A stretch of 39,219 bases of DNA, taken from Nanobdellati archaeon. GTDB lineage: Archaea > Nanobdellota > Nanobdellia > Woesearchaeales > GCA-2686295. Made by a program: the position numbers and the translations under genes. Each line of letters starts with the position of its first letter. The first letter of the stretch is position 1. Shown here piece after piece: positions 13,914 through 22,809 of the stretch. The notes under the pieces were generated by a model, which saw only the letters and a program-made list of their open reading frames with translations, made no database searches and was not told the DNA's origin. Location of the stretch: the NCBI GenBank assembly GCA_014384375.1, contig JACNFY010000029.1, positions 1 to 39,219 of the forward strand. Reading direction: 5' to 3'.

Positions 13914-15506
13914 ATGAAAATGAAGAAAGTTTTGATGTTTGTGGCAATATTCTTATTGGCAATTTTAGCAGTAAATGCACAGCCGACATTACCAACAATA
14001 TCTGATGTTACTGCTACTGAAGGTGATACAGTAACAATCGATATAAACCTAACAGCTGGTCCAGATAATGGAAGCACAACTTGGTGGACTAACTTTAGCT
14101 CGTTAACATTAGCAGCTAGCAGTGATAACAGCTCCCAATATACTTGGGCAACAAGTGTTGGTGATGCAGGAACTTATAGTGTGAGGTTCAACGCATCAGA
14201 TAATGATTCATCTGACTCTAAAACTATGACTATAACTGTAAATGCTTTGGCATGGAGTTTGTCATTGTCAGCTGTCACACTTGGAAGTAGCTCTCAGGAA
14301 AGAGAACAGAATGCAAGTGCAACACTTACTGTTACAAACACAGGAACAGGTGATATAACAGGCATAACATTAAGTACAAATGCAGCCTCTGTTTACAATA
14401 TTGGACTCTCTCAAACAACTATTGCAAGTCTTGCAGCAGGAGCAAGCACAACAGTGACTGTTACAGGATACGTCCCTGATGACCATGATGCAGGAGTTGA
14501 TAATTTAGGAACAATAACAGCAACAGGAACAGGCGGTGGAAACACAGTCACAGCAACATCAACACTAAGCATGCAAGCTGAGAATAACTTAGTTATAAGA
14601 GATGTTGACGTAACAGTGAATGGTGATGATACAAACCTTGATGATGGTGATGACGTTAAAGTTTACCCAGCAGCAGAGATAGAGATGACTATTGAGCTAA
14701 AGAACACTCATAGCACTATTGATATAGAAGATATAGAAATAACTGTGGAAGGCGAAAGTGACCTTGATGATATTGACGAGGATGATGACATCTCGAAGAT
14801 AAAGGACGGTAAGAAAGATACTGTGACATTTTCTTTCACAATTGATAAAGATGCTAGTGAAGACACATATGACATAACAATAACTGTGGAAGGAGAAGAT
14901 GAGAACGGGGCAACCCACGGTGAGATATGGACCATAGAGTTTGACCTGGAGGAGGAAGGTATCTTAATAACAAAATCTGAGTTGATACCTGAAACCTTAA
15001 GATGTGGAGAGGACTCCTTTGACCTGAGACTAGAATTGTCAAATGTAGGTACGAAGGATGAAGATGATGCAGCAGTAGAGATAGTAGCAGACACTCTTAA
15101 CTATGAAAAGAGAGTTTCAAATCTTCAGATTGATGAGGATGACGAGATAACAAGGACTTACACAATACCAGTTCCAGACAATGCAGACTCAGGAGTTCAT
15201 GTAATAGAAATAAAAGCTTTCCAGGACTTCGATGAGCAGACACACAAGAAATACGTATACTTCACAGTGCCTTCAGGATGCTTTCCTGAGGAAGAGGAGG
15301 AAGAGGATACAGGAATTGAAGTAGTGACAGACGGCGATGAACTCGATGAAGAAGAGGATTTAGAATTCGTAGATGCAGGCGCTGGAGAAGGTGTATCTGC
15401 TGGTTTAGAGTTTGGTGTCTGGGGAACAGTATTGCTAGTATTAGCCAACGTACTAGTGTTGGTTATAATCGTAATACTAGTGGTGAAGTTCTTGATAAGA
15501 GTTTAA
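13914..15506 (+). CDS. surface-anchored Ig-like/CARDB repeat protein
   Basis: A 530-residue extracellular protein: signal peptide (KKVLMFVAIFLLAILAVNAQ), an Ig-fold domain of about 90 residues (ISDVTATEGDTVTIDINL), two or three CARDB-like beta domains (LSAVTLGSSSQEREQNASAT; ITVEGEDENG; LELSNVGTKDEDDAAVEI), an acidic stalk (EEEEEEDTG, DEEEDLEF) and a C-terminal membrane helix with a basic end (VKFLIRV). N-X-S/T sequons are frequent in the first 250 residues, so it is a likely N-glycoprotein, perhaps an S-layer-like or adhesive component. ATG 13914 follows a GGGGG site; an in-frame ATG at 13890 adds an odd non-signal extension. Confidence 0.75.
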   Translation: MKMKKVLMFVAIFLLAILAVNAQPTLPTISDVTATEGDTVTIDINLTAGPDNGSTTWWTNFSSLTLAASSDNSSQYTWATSVGDAGTYSVRFNASDNDSSDSKTMTITVNALAWSLSLSAVTLGSSSQEREQNASATLTVTNTGTGDITGITLSTNAASVYNIGLSQTTIASLAAGASTTVTVTGYVPDDHDAGVDNLGTITATGTGGGNTVTATSTLSMQAENNLVIRDVDVTVNGDDTNLDDGDDVKVYPAAEIEMTIELKNTHSTIDIEDIEITVEGESDLDDIDEDDDISKIKDGKKDTVTFSFTIDKDASEDTYDITITVEGEDENGATHGEIWTIEFDLEEEGILITKSELIPETLRCGEDSFDLRLELSNVGTKDEDDAAVEIVADTLNYEKRVSNLQIDEDDEITRTYTIPVPDNADSGVHVIEIKAFQDFDEQTHKKYVYFTVPSGCFPEEEEEEDTGIEVVTDGDELDEEEDLEFVDAGAGEGVSAGLEFGVWGTVLLVLANVLVLVIIVILVVKFLIRV

Positions 15507-15507
15507 A

Positions 15508-15536
15508 TTTAATTTTTTTTCTTTTATTTTTTGTAT
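15508..15536. terminator. T-rich region between convergent genes
   Basis: T runs follow the surface protein stop codon on the plus strand. The minus-strand gene converging here also ends within it. Confidence 0.45.
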
Positions 15537-15874
15537 TTTCTAAGAAGATTATTTAGTTTCTTAAGTAATGGTTTTCTCCAATCATCTTCTAATTGTGTTT
15601 TAAGAAATTCTACTAAAGATTTATCATCTTTTGTTAGTTTTAATTTTTCTAGTTGTTTACATTTAGCTAAGATCTCAAAATCTTCATCTGTTGACAGAAC
15701 ATATTTTTTCTTCTCCTTCTTGGTTATTTTGAAATGTTTGGTTAATTTTTGTTTTCTTTCTTTGATTATTTTCTGATATTCCTTATCTTTGTCTAGAACT
15801 TTTCTTAGCTTGTCTCCTTTGTATCCTAGGGTTTCATAATAATCTTGGATTTGTTGTAATGATTTCTTCTTCAT
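15524..15874 (-). CDS. hypothetical lysine-rich protein
   Basis: A 116-residue basic helical protein (ERKQKLTKHFKITKKEKKKY; KKLNNLLRKYKK) with no membrane segment and no recognised motif. The charge suggests nucleic-acid binding, which is only a guess. It ends convergent to the surface protein gene and starts 15 bases after the MNT-HEPN-like gene on the same strand, so they may be co-transcribed. Confidence 0.5.
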   Translation of the reverse strand: MKKKSLQQIQDYYETLGYKGDKLRKVLDKDKEYQKIIKERKQKLTKHFKITKKEKKKYVLSTDEDFEILAKCKQLEKLKLTKDDKSLVEFLKTQLEDDWRKPLLKKLNNLLRKYKK

Positions 15875-15889
15875 AAGGTTAGAAAATAA

Positions 15890-16687
15890 TTATTTTTTTA
15901 TAAATTCTTGCATAGCTTTAACAAAATCATTAGCTTCTTTTAGGTATTCTTGATACTGCTCTCCAGAAATCTCTTTTATGTCACGGGCAGTTATCATCTT
16001 CATTATATCGTAGAATCTTCTCATAATTCTCGGATACTTCTTGTCTAATAATCCTGGTTTGACAAGTTTCTCTTCCAACATATCTCCAACATGCTCTGGT
16101 GATGGTGGCACCTCGTTCATCTTCATAAGAGCTGCATGTGCTGAGTCAATCACTGCCCAGTACAAATCAACAGTTGCTTGTAAGATATGCCACTTCGAGT
16201 TCAACAATGTTTGAGGAGCCCTGTTGAAGTATCCCCACACTGATTCAGGTGTTGGTCTAATTCTTCCTTGGTAAAGAAGGGCTTGTAATGGTTCAAAGAA
16301 TCCAGTGTCTACAAGGGCGTAACCATCTCTCAGTATGTTTACAGCTACAGGGTCACCTGACCTTACATACTCCCAGAAATTAGTGAACCTAAGTGTTGTT
16401 ACATGCAGCTTTGTGGATGTGTTTACAATGATTTTTTCAACTATTATCCTGTATGTCTGCACAAGTTCCTTTGTCAATGCAATGGTTATGTCATCAATGA
16501 TCAGAAGTATATCAATGTCTTTGGACTTTTTTTTCTTCCTGGCTGCACTTCCGAATATGATTATTGCTTTTATGAGTTTCCCGAATTCCTTGTAAACCTT
16601 CTTAGAAAAAGTGTATGCTATATCAATATCGCTTTTCTCGTATTTCTCGACATTCTTCTTTTTTTTCTTCTCTATCTTGAATTCCAA
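15890..16687 (-). CDS. nucleotidyltransferase-HEPN-like fusion protein
   Basis: A 265-residue protein. Residues 35-70 hold the nucleotidyltransferase signature IIFGSAARKKKKSKDIDILL (GS...D-x-D), so the catalytic Ser and two Asp are present; a third acidic residue may lie near KLHVTTLRF. The C-terminal half (from about 135) is all helical and resembles a HEPN-type domain (NSKWHILQATVDLYWAVIDS), but I see no clear RNase R-x4-6-H motif. In two-gene MNT-HEPN systems the nucleotidyltransferase inactivates the HEPN toxin; here both are one chain. The start is TTG at 16687 with GAGGTG five bases upstream. It lies 52 bases after the three-gene TIM-barrel operon and probably belongs to it. Confidence 0.7.
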   Translation of the reverse strand: MEFKIEKKKKKNVEKYEKSDIDIAYTFSKKVYKEFGKLIKAIIIFGSAARKKKKSKDIDILLIIDDITIALTKELVQTYRIIVEKIIVNTSTKLHVTTLRFTNFWEYVRSGDPVAVNILRDGYALVDTGFFEPLQALLYQGRIRPTPESVWGYFNRAPQTLLNSKWHILQATVDLYWAVIDSAHAALMKMNEVPPSPEHVGDMLEEKLVKPGLLDKKYPRIMRRFYDIMKMITARDIKEISGEQYQEYLKEANDFVKAMQEFIKK

Positions 16688-16739
16688 CTATGCACCTCTT
16701 CTTCCCTTAAAGGGTAATTAATAGTATATTATATAAATT

Positions 16740-18812
16740 TTACTCTAATGGGACTTCTGACCAGATTTTCCACTCGTTTGTTGGGGCGTATGCTCCTACG
16801 ATGTATAGTGGTGGTGCATCGTATCCGAAGTGTCTCTTGTGAATCTCGCTGAATCTTCCTGCTTGGCCTGCAGTTGGCACGCTGTATACTGGGCTTCCGA
16901 AGAATGACCAAGCTTCTGGAAGAACTGTTTGTGGGTTAAAGCTTCCAGGTTCTACTATGAAGTCCTTGTAACCTTTCTCTGTTAGGAAGTCCACCATTTC
17001 CTTAACAGGTGCATTACCCTTTCCAATGTGTACGTGTTCATCATCGTATCCAAAGTTATCTGTCAGGTGAACATGGCCAATCGCTTTTGCCTCGTGTAGT
17101 TTCTTTAGTTTTTCAACAGACCATTTAGCAAATCTTTTGTTGAATTCCTCATCGCTCTCAATTGGAACTCCGTTCTCATCTGTTTTTCTCTTTAAATGAG
17201 ATTTCCAAAGATTTAGATGTCCTGTGTCTATTGTTGTCTTTATATGTGTCTGTGCCAGCTCTTCTGCCTTCTCTCTCCCTAAGCTTGGGGAGAGTCTCTT
17301 GATCATCTCATTTCTTGCTCCATCCACCATTTTCAAAAGCTCGTCAGGGTGGCTTCCGAACTGGTTTGGGTGCCAATTCTCAGGAGCAATGTATAGTGCT
17401 TCTTTTAGATGGTCTTTGTTCTTCTCGTATTTCTGCCATGCCATTATACCAAGCTCTGCTATGGATTCTGATGATTTTTTAAGGCCATATTTATCCAATG
17501 ACTTCGCGTGTTCCATCGCCTCATAGAACTGAGTTGCTTGGACATCAGCTGCTGCAGATGCTTCATGTGTGTATCTCATAGAGTCTTCATGGTTCTTCAC
17601 GATTTCGTTTAAATGCTCGAGTACAGAAATGTTTTTTGGTGGTATAAATTCACTATATGTATTGAAGTACCCCTGTCTCGTCATAAGTTTATATTTCTCT
17701 TCTTCTGAGAGAGATTTATCTAGTTTCTCATAAAATCTTAATGCTTTTAATGCTGCATCTTTAGCTTCTTTCTCTCGTTCATAGAATCTTGCGTGGTAAA
17801 GTGATGAACCTTTTGCTTGTAGTACCTGGTTCATATACTGTGTCTTTGCGAATATCTCTTCAGGTGTTAATTCTTTGCCTGGGTTTCTCTCGTTCCATCT
17901 CATTGCTTTTTCCAGGAAGTATGTCCAGTTTCTTTCGATTGTTTTGAAATTGGTTTGTTCTGGATTCCAGTGTGGGACTCTTTTGAACATTGTTTCTGCT
18001 TTATTTCTGTCAAATTCCCAGTCTCTCTTAACAACGTCTCCAGTGACACCAATCCAATCATCTTCTTCATATAAATTTCCGTATTTGTCTCTTGTGCCAA
18101 TGACTTTTTTACCGTTTTCTTTCTCATAATCTTCGACTGTCTTAAATACTGGTTCATAAACAGGTGTGTCTTTCCTCATAGCTCTTAGCTCACCTGTCCT
18201 GTCATCAACTACCATTATAGGCGCTTTCTTCTCTTCACCTTCATACCCTGTGAATTCATATTTTATTCCTCCTTCTATTTCATGTCCGTGGTGGTCAATT
18301 ATTGGCCTGTTCCATTCACCTGTGTGAACTACTATTGCGCCGCCTGTTGATGCATCTGCCGCAAACTCGACAGCTTTTTTTATCTCTCTAACATTCTGGT
18401 CGCGCATCTGTTCTTCGAATCCTCTCTGTGGATCAAAGCCTGCTAAGCCAGTAACTGCTACTGTAGCGTGTGTGCTGCTCTCTACCTCGTTTATCTCTGC
18501 TAGTTCCCTCATCTCTCTTCTCTCTTCGCTATCAAAACTTTCAGGAGTTGCTCTTTCCTTCTGTCCTTTGCCTGCTCCGAAGAATTCAAATTCTACTTTT
18601 CCTGCTCCTTCTTTTATCTTAGCACTTAATGCTTGGAGCTGATGTTGGAATGGATTCAAGGATGTTCCTACCCTTTCAGGTTCCATCTCGTCTTTGTCTA
18701 AAGGTTGCTCTCCTGTGGTAAGTTCTATTGGTTGCTCTACCCAATCCCCTTTTTCAGATAACGCGTATTCTGTTCTGTCCAAAGCGTGATAGTATCCGTT
18801 TGTAAAGATCAT
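16740..18812 (-). CDS. large protein with C-terminal xylose-isomerase-like TIM barrel
   Basis: A 690-residue protein. Conserved pieces of the sugar-phosphate isomerase/epimerase/endonuclease IV TIM barrel are visible: AIVVHTGEWNRP (about 160), ENWHPNQFGSHPDELLKMV, TTIDTGHLNLW (about 520), GHVHLTDNFGYDDEHVHIGKG (His at about 580 and 582) and IVEPGSF. Asp, His and Glu in these could bind two or three metals. The protein is over twice the length of a simple barrel; the extra sequence includes long helical segments. Substrate unknown. It starts two bases after the coiled-coil gene and forms an operon with it and the 513-residue gene. No membrane segment is seen. Confidence 0.7.
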   Translation of the reverse strand: MIFTNGYYHALDRTEYALSEKGDWVEQPIELTTGEQPLDKDEMEPERVGTSLNPFQHQLQALSAKIKEGAGKVEFEFFGAGKGQKERATPESFDSEERREMRELAEINEVESSTHATVAVTGLAGFDPQRGFEEQMRDQNVREIKKAVEFAADASTGGAIVVHTGEWNRPIIDHHGHEIEGGIKYEFTGYEGEEKKAPIMVVDDRTGELRAMRKDTPVYEPVFKTVEDYEKENGKKVIGTRDKYGNLYEEDDWIGVTGDVVKRDWEFDRNKAETMFKRVPHWNPEQTNFKTIERNWTYFLEKAMRWNERNPGKELTPEEIFAKTQYMNQVLQAKGSSLYHARFYEREKEAKDAALKALRFYEKLDKSLSEEEKYKLMTRQGYFNTYSEFIPPKNISVLEHLNEIVKNHEDSMRYTHEASAAADVQATQFYEAMEHAKSLDKYGLKKSSESIAELGIMAWQKYEKNKDHLKEALYIAPENWHPNQFGSHPDELLKMVDGARNEMIKRLSPSLGREKAEELAQTHIKTTIDTGHLNLWKSHLKRKTDENGVPIESDEEFNKRFAKWSVEKLKKLHEAKAIGHVHLTDNFGYDDEHVHIGKGNAPVKEMVDFLTEKGYKDFIVEPGSFNPQTVLPEAWSFFGSPVYSVPTAGQAGRFSEIHKRHFGYDAPPLYIVGAYAPTNEWKIWSEVPLE

Positions 18813-18814
18813 TT

Positions 18815-19420
18815 TTATGTTTTGTATTGCGACAGTTGTTTTTCGATGCTGTCAATCACTTGTTTAGACCTATTTATGTATTCGTATGGGTCTTTGTCTT
18901 GTAGGAATAAGGGGTCTGCTTCTATTTCTTGGTTGAATCGTTCGAATTCCTCCTGTCTTTTGTAGAAGGCGCTTTTTTCTGCTTGGGAAAGATATTCGCC
19001 TCTCTGAACCTTCTCTAATGTGCCTTTCAGTTCATTGTAAATATTGTAGTTGCTTCTTTGGTATACTGTAGCGAGTGTTTCTTCAATAGGCGCTCCGTAT
19101 ATTGGACCTCCTTTCTCTTTTGCTTCTTCTGATACTTTTTCTTTAGCAACTGTTTCTTCGAGGGTTACCCCTTCTGCTATTTCTTCTTTCTTGGCTGTCT
19201 CTTCAGCAATCTCTCTCAGAGCAGGTATCTCCCTTCTTAGGCGTTCAAGTATCTCTTCTTCTTCTGCAGTGAGCTCTTCAACGCCTGCTTGGAGCATCTC
19301 TTCTGCTTCTTCTAGCTCTTTTTTCTTTTTCTCTTCTAATTCTTTAAGCTCTTTTTCTTTTTTTCTCCTAAGTGCTCTGAGATTTTCAAGCCATTCTCTT
19401 CTTCTGTCATCTATTACCAT
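18815..19420 (-). CDS. coiled-coil protein, unknown function
   Basis: A 201-residue protein whose first 100 residues are a charged coiled coil (EKELKELEEKKKKELEEAEE), followed by a short conserved-looking segment (GGPIYGAPIEETLATVYQRS) and a helical tail (SKQVIDSIEKQLSQYK). It overlaps the start of the neighbouring 513-residue gene's stop by seven bases and is followed after two bases by the TIM-barrel gene, so the three are translated together and may form a complex. No family recognised. Confidence 0.6.
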   Translation of the reverse strand: MVIDDRRREWLENLRALRRKKEKELKELEEKKKKELEEAEEMLQAGVEELTAEEEEILERLRREIPALREIAEETAKKEEIAEGVTLEETVAKEKVSEEAKEKGGPIYGAPIEETLATVYQRSNYNIYNELKGTLEKVQRGEYLSQAEKSAFYKRQEEFERFNQEIEADPLFLQDKDPYEYINRSKQVIDSIEKQLSQYKT

Positions 19421-20955
19421 GTGATCATTCGTTTGGATTTCTTATAGTTCTTGTATGTGAGCCACATATTAACTCTTGCGGTTCTCTCAGCAGATTTTAT
19501 TTTTACTTTTGAAGGCTTTGAAGCAGATTTTGATTTTTTCCCAGATCTTCTCTCTGGAATTGGTATTAGAGCTGTGAAGAGTTCCCATATTCCTCCAACT
19601 ACTCCTATGAATGGGTCTAATATTCCCCAGTGTCTTATTATCTTCTTTTTTTCAGATTTTTCTGGTTCAGATATTTCTATAGGTTCACCTTCTTCTGCTA
19701 GATATCTCTCTAATTCATCACCTAGTGCTTCCATAGCTGCTTTTACGGATTCATCTATTACGCTGAATAGGTTCATGCTTTCCTCTCTTCTATACTTTCG
19801 GTATTTCTCTATCTCTTCATCTGTCCAACCGTATGATCTTAATTCCATTTTAACTCTTCCAACATGTATAGGTCCTCTATGTGCGTAGTGATCTTGCTGG
19901 AAGGTCATCTCAGGTCTTGTTCTGTAGTTGAAGCTTGCTATGATAACAGGGTGTACTCCTCCTGATGCTGGCTTTACAGTCATGAATTCTATTTCAGTCA
20001 GAGAATTCTCGAATGCGGATACTATGTCAACGCTTTCGATATGCTTCTCGCTCATCTGCATCCTTTTTATATTCCTGAGATATGGTTTTATCCAGTCCAT
20101 GTACATCTTGATAACTACCCAGTGCTGCCTTAAGTATTTTATCTGGAACCTTCTTCTGTTTTTGAGTTCTTTGTCAGTCTTGTTCTTCCAGATTATGTAT
20201 GAAGTTAGTTTTCTTTTCAAAACATTCTTTACTGCTTTGTTATACTTCATTGCGTCAACGACTTTATCAACATCTTCTGCTTTGAAGACGTGAGTGTTGA
20301 AGAAAAGGTCTGGAAGTATTGTAAATCCTACCTGCTGCGCCAGTCCGTATACTGATGCAGGATTTTTGCTTGCTCCCTCGACAAGATCTATGTATAGTCC
20401 TTTTAGGGTTATGTCTGCGCTCTTTAGTTCCTCCCAGTTGTTATATATTTCCAATCTCTCATCGATTATCCTTAATTCTCTTACAATTTGGAAGAGGTCT
20501 TTTACCATCTTCCCAATTGTGACCAGATATTGACTCACGTTATCTTGCTGGAGTTTCAATCTATTATGAGCAGCTCCCCAAAACGAGCTTTGTTCAGACG
20601 CTGAGAATATATCTGTTATCTTGTAAAATGTGTGATATCCTTGGTCTCTTCGAAGCTGGCTTATGATCCAGAAGTACATTTCTTCTATAGAAAAATTGTA
20701 TGATTCAAGCATTAGCTGGTATCTCTTATCAGGTGGAGGGTATCCTGTTGAGAAGTACTGTTCGAATCCTTTTCCAAGAGCTGGTTCAAGTCTTCCTTCC
20801 TCAGCGTATTCCTCATCAGCTAATTTTTCTGCTTCGTCATCAGAAATTCTGTCAACGTACTTCTTCCACTCCTTATAAGACATCTTTGCCTTGATTTTTT
20901 TTCCATTCTTGTTGACGAATCCAGATTTTAGCATACTTTTTGAATATTCTGACAT
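19414..20955 (-). CDS. large unknown protein, first gene of the TIM-barrel operon
   Basis: A 513-residue protein with an acidic N-terminal region, a helical central region with many aromatic residues (YFWIISQLRRDQGYHTFYK; QHWVVIKMYMDWIKPYLRN) and a C-terminal hydrophobic patch (GILDPFIGVVGGIWELFTAL) followed by a strongly basic tail (RRSGKKSKSASKPSKVKIK). The patch could be a membrane hairpin or amphipathic. I recognise no family. Its place in a tight operon with a coiled-coil protein and a TIM-barrel protein suggests a joint complex. Confidence 0.6.
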   Translation of the reverse strand: MSEYSKSMLKSGFVNKNGKKIKAKMSYKEWKKYVDRISDDEAEKLADEEYAEEGRLEPALGKGFEQYFSTGYPPPDKRYQLMLESYNFSIEEMYFWIISQLRRDQGYHTFYKITDIFSASEQSSFWGAAHNRLKLQQDNVSQYLVTIGKMVKDLFQIVRELRIIDERLEIYNNWEELKSADITLKGLYIDLVEGASKNPASVYGLAQQVGFTILPDLFFNTHVFKAEDVDKVVDAMKYNKAVKNVLKRKLTSYIIWKNKTDKELKNRRRFQIKYLRQHWVVIKMYMDWIKPYLRNIKRMQMSEKHIESVDIVSAFENSLTEIEFMTVKPASGGVHPVIIASFNYRTRPEMTFQQDHYAHRGPIHVGRVKMELRSYGWTDEEIEKYRKYRREESMNLFSVIDESVKAAMEALGDELERYLAEEGEPIEISEPEKSEKKKIIRHWGILDPFIGVVGGIWELFTALIPIPERRSGKKSKSASKPSKVKIKSAERTARVNMWLTYKNYKKSKRMITW

Positions 20956-21000
20956 TTTTCCTGTATAATCTTCGGTTTTATCAGTTTATAATATTTTCGC

Positions 21001-22695
21001 TTAATGGTGGTAGTGGACTTCTTTTCTCTCTTTCAGCTCTCTTATATGGTCTATTTTTGTTTCTATGAGCTTGTCTAAGTCGTATGATATGTCTTCAAGC
21101 ATTATTGCCATATGGTTTCCTCCTAAAATATGAGGCATTATGACGTAGTCTGCTCCTTCGTCATATAATTTCAATGCATCTTCTATGTCCATTGCTGTTA
21201 CTATTATTATAGAATGAGCATTAACGTGCCTGATTTTTTTTATCAATAGCTTAGCTGCATTTACATCTGGGATTGTGGAGATAACCATCTCAACTTGATG
21301 TAGCTTGAGTTTTTCAAGTATTTCAATATCACCAGCATCTCCGTATATGCATGGCTGCTTCGCTCTTATGAGTCTCTTTACTATATCCGGGTTAAAGTCT
21401 ACTATTAAGTAATGTTTTTTCATTTTTCTTAGTGACTTAGCGATGCTGTAACCCATTCTGTCATAGCCTATTAACACCACTTTGTGTACTGGGTGCTCAT
21501 CCATGTATGTTAGTTCTCTGTTTGTCTTGCTGAAACTCTCAAAGAATCGCAGATATTTCTTTGACTTCTCGTATATCTGGCTGTCGAATTTTATGAAATA
21601 AGTAGAGATTGTGATGGTTATAGTCGCTAAGATTGTTGTTATTGACAGGAATTCATTGCTTATATGTCCTAATATGGCTCCTTGTGCCACTATTATGAGT
21701 GAGAACTCAGATGTTTGGGCAAGAGTCGTGCTTGTCATGAAAGCTGTTTTTCTCTTGTATCCGAAGAAGCTAAGAATGGTCGTTATTAGCAGTGGTTTGA
21801 AGATTATGATTATTGCTGTTAGAATAATTAGTGGGAGTAACCATTTAGTTATATTGGTGAAAACAAGTCCCATTCCTAGTGATACAAAGAATATTGTTGA
21901 GAAGAAATCTCTTAATGATCTCACTTTGCTCTCTATTTCGAGGTTGTATGGAAGGTTTGCTAATGATACTCCTGCTAGGAATGCGCCGATTGCTATTGAT
22001 AATCCTAATACTAATCCTAGCATTCCGAATGAGAAACAGACAGTTATTGCTATTAAGAACAGTATCTCTTGTGACCTCGCAGCTACTTTGAAGATAGTTG
22101 GAAATATAAATCTTCCACTTACATAGACTAAAGCTATGATGCCGAATACTTTGAAGATGGCTTCTAGAAGTAACAAAGGAGAAAAGTTGCTTATGGTTTG
22201 AAGTGATGATATTGCTAGTATTGCAAACAAATCCTCCATCAGCAGGATTCCAATCACAATCCTTCCATGGAGAGTGTCTAGCTCGTTTTTGTCTGCTAAT
22301 AACTTAATAACCACCATGGTGCTGCTGAAACTCACTATCAATCCTAAATATATCAGCTCCTCTCCTATGAAGCCGAGCCAGACACCGACAGATATGCCGA
22401 TTAAGAACATAGCTACTATCTGTATTATACTGCCGGTTATGACTACATTACCAACATCTTTGAGCTTTCTGAGGTCAAGCTCTAAACCAACGACGAACAA
22501 TAGAAATGCAACTCCTATCTCTGATAGTGTTCCTATAACTTCATAATCAGTTATCCAACCAAGGCCGACAGGGCCTATGATTAGACCTGCGAGTATGTAA
22601 AGGGGAATCAAAGGCTGTTTCAGAAGCCTTCCAATATAGCCAAGAATGGTGGCAAATATTATGATAATTCCTATGTCAAAAAATATGCTGGTCAC
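21001..22695 (-). CDS. Kef-type monovalent cation:proton antiporter with RCK domain
   Basis: A CPA2-family transporter of 564 residues with 12 or so membrane helices (LPLYILAGLIIGPVGLG-like region at about 30-50, LSEIGVAFLLFVVGLELDL, SFSSTMVVIKLL, AIGAFLAGVSLA) followed by a TrkA-N/RCK Rossmann domain from about 400 (VVLIGYDRMGYSIAKSLRK; CIYGDAGDIEILEKL). The Rossmann glycine motif is degenerate (G-Y-D-R-M-G). The end is histidine-rich (EVHYHH). It would exchange K+ or Na+ for H+. The start is GTG at 22695 with GAGGTG upstream. The CorA gene lies 115 bases upstream on the same strand. Confidence 0.9.
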   Translation of the reverse strand: MTSIFFDIGIIIIFATILGYIGRLLKQPLIPLYILAGLIIGPVGLGWITDYEVIGTLSEIGVAFLLFVVGLELDLRKLKDVGNVVITGSIIQIVAMFLIGISVGVWLGFIGEELIYLGLIVSFSSTMVVIKLLADKNELDTLHGRIVIGILLMEDLFAILAISSLQTISNFSPLLLLEAIFKVFGIIALVYVSGRFIFPTIFKVAARSQEILFLIAITVCFSFGMLGLVLGLSIAIGAFLAGVSLANLPYNLEIESKVRSLRDFFSTIFFVSLGMGLVFTNITKWLLPLIILTAIIIIFKPLLITTILSFFGYKRKTAFMTSTTLAQTSEFSLIIVAQGAILGHISNEFLSITTILATITITISTYFIKFDSQIYEKSKKYLRFFESFSKTNRELTYMDEHPVHKVVLIGYDRMGYSIAKSLRKMKKHYLIVDFNPDIVKRLIRAKQPCIYGDAGDIEILEKLKLHQVEMVISTIPDVNAAKLLIKKIRHVNAHSIIIVTAMDIEDALKLYDEGADYVIMPHILGGNHMAIMLEDISYDLDKLIETKIDHIRELKERKEVHYHH

Positions 22696-22809
22696 TATAC
22701 ACCTCTTTTTGTGGTCACTTACAATGTTTTATGACGCTATTCATATATAAATTTATTGCTAAAAAGAAAACTTTTCTGTTTTTGTTTTCCAAAAATATAA
22801 AATTTTTGA

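Noticed and set aside
15344-15360. Possible sequence repeat in the acid stalk of the surface protein
   Set aside because: Repeated GAAGAGGA-type codons for Glu/Asp only; not a DNA repeat family.
14697-15448. Serine-rich minus-strand frames opposite the surface protein
   Set aside because: Complementary shadow of an acidic, Asp/Glu-rich coding sequence; no start signals.
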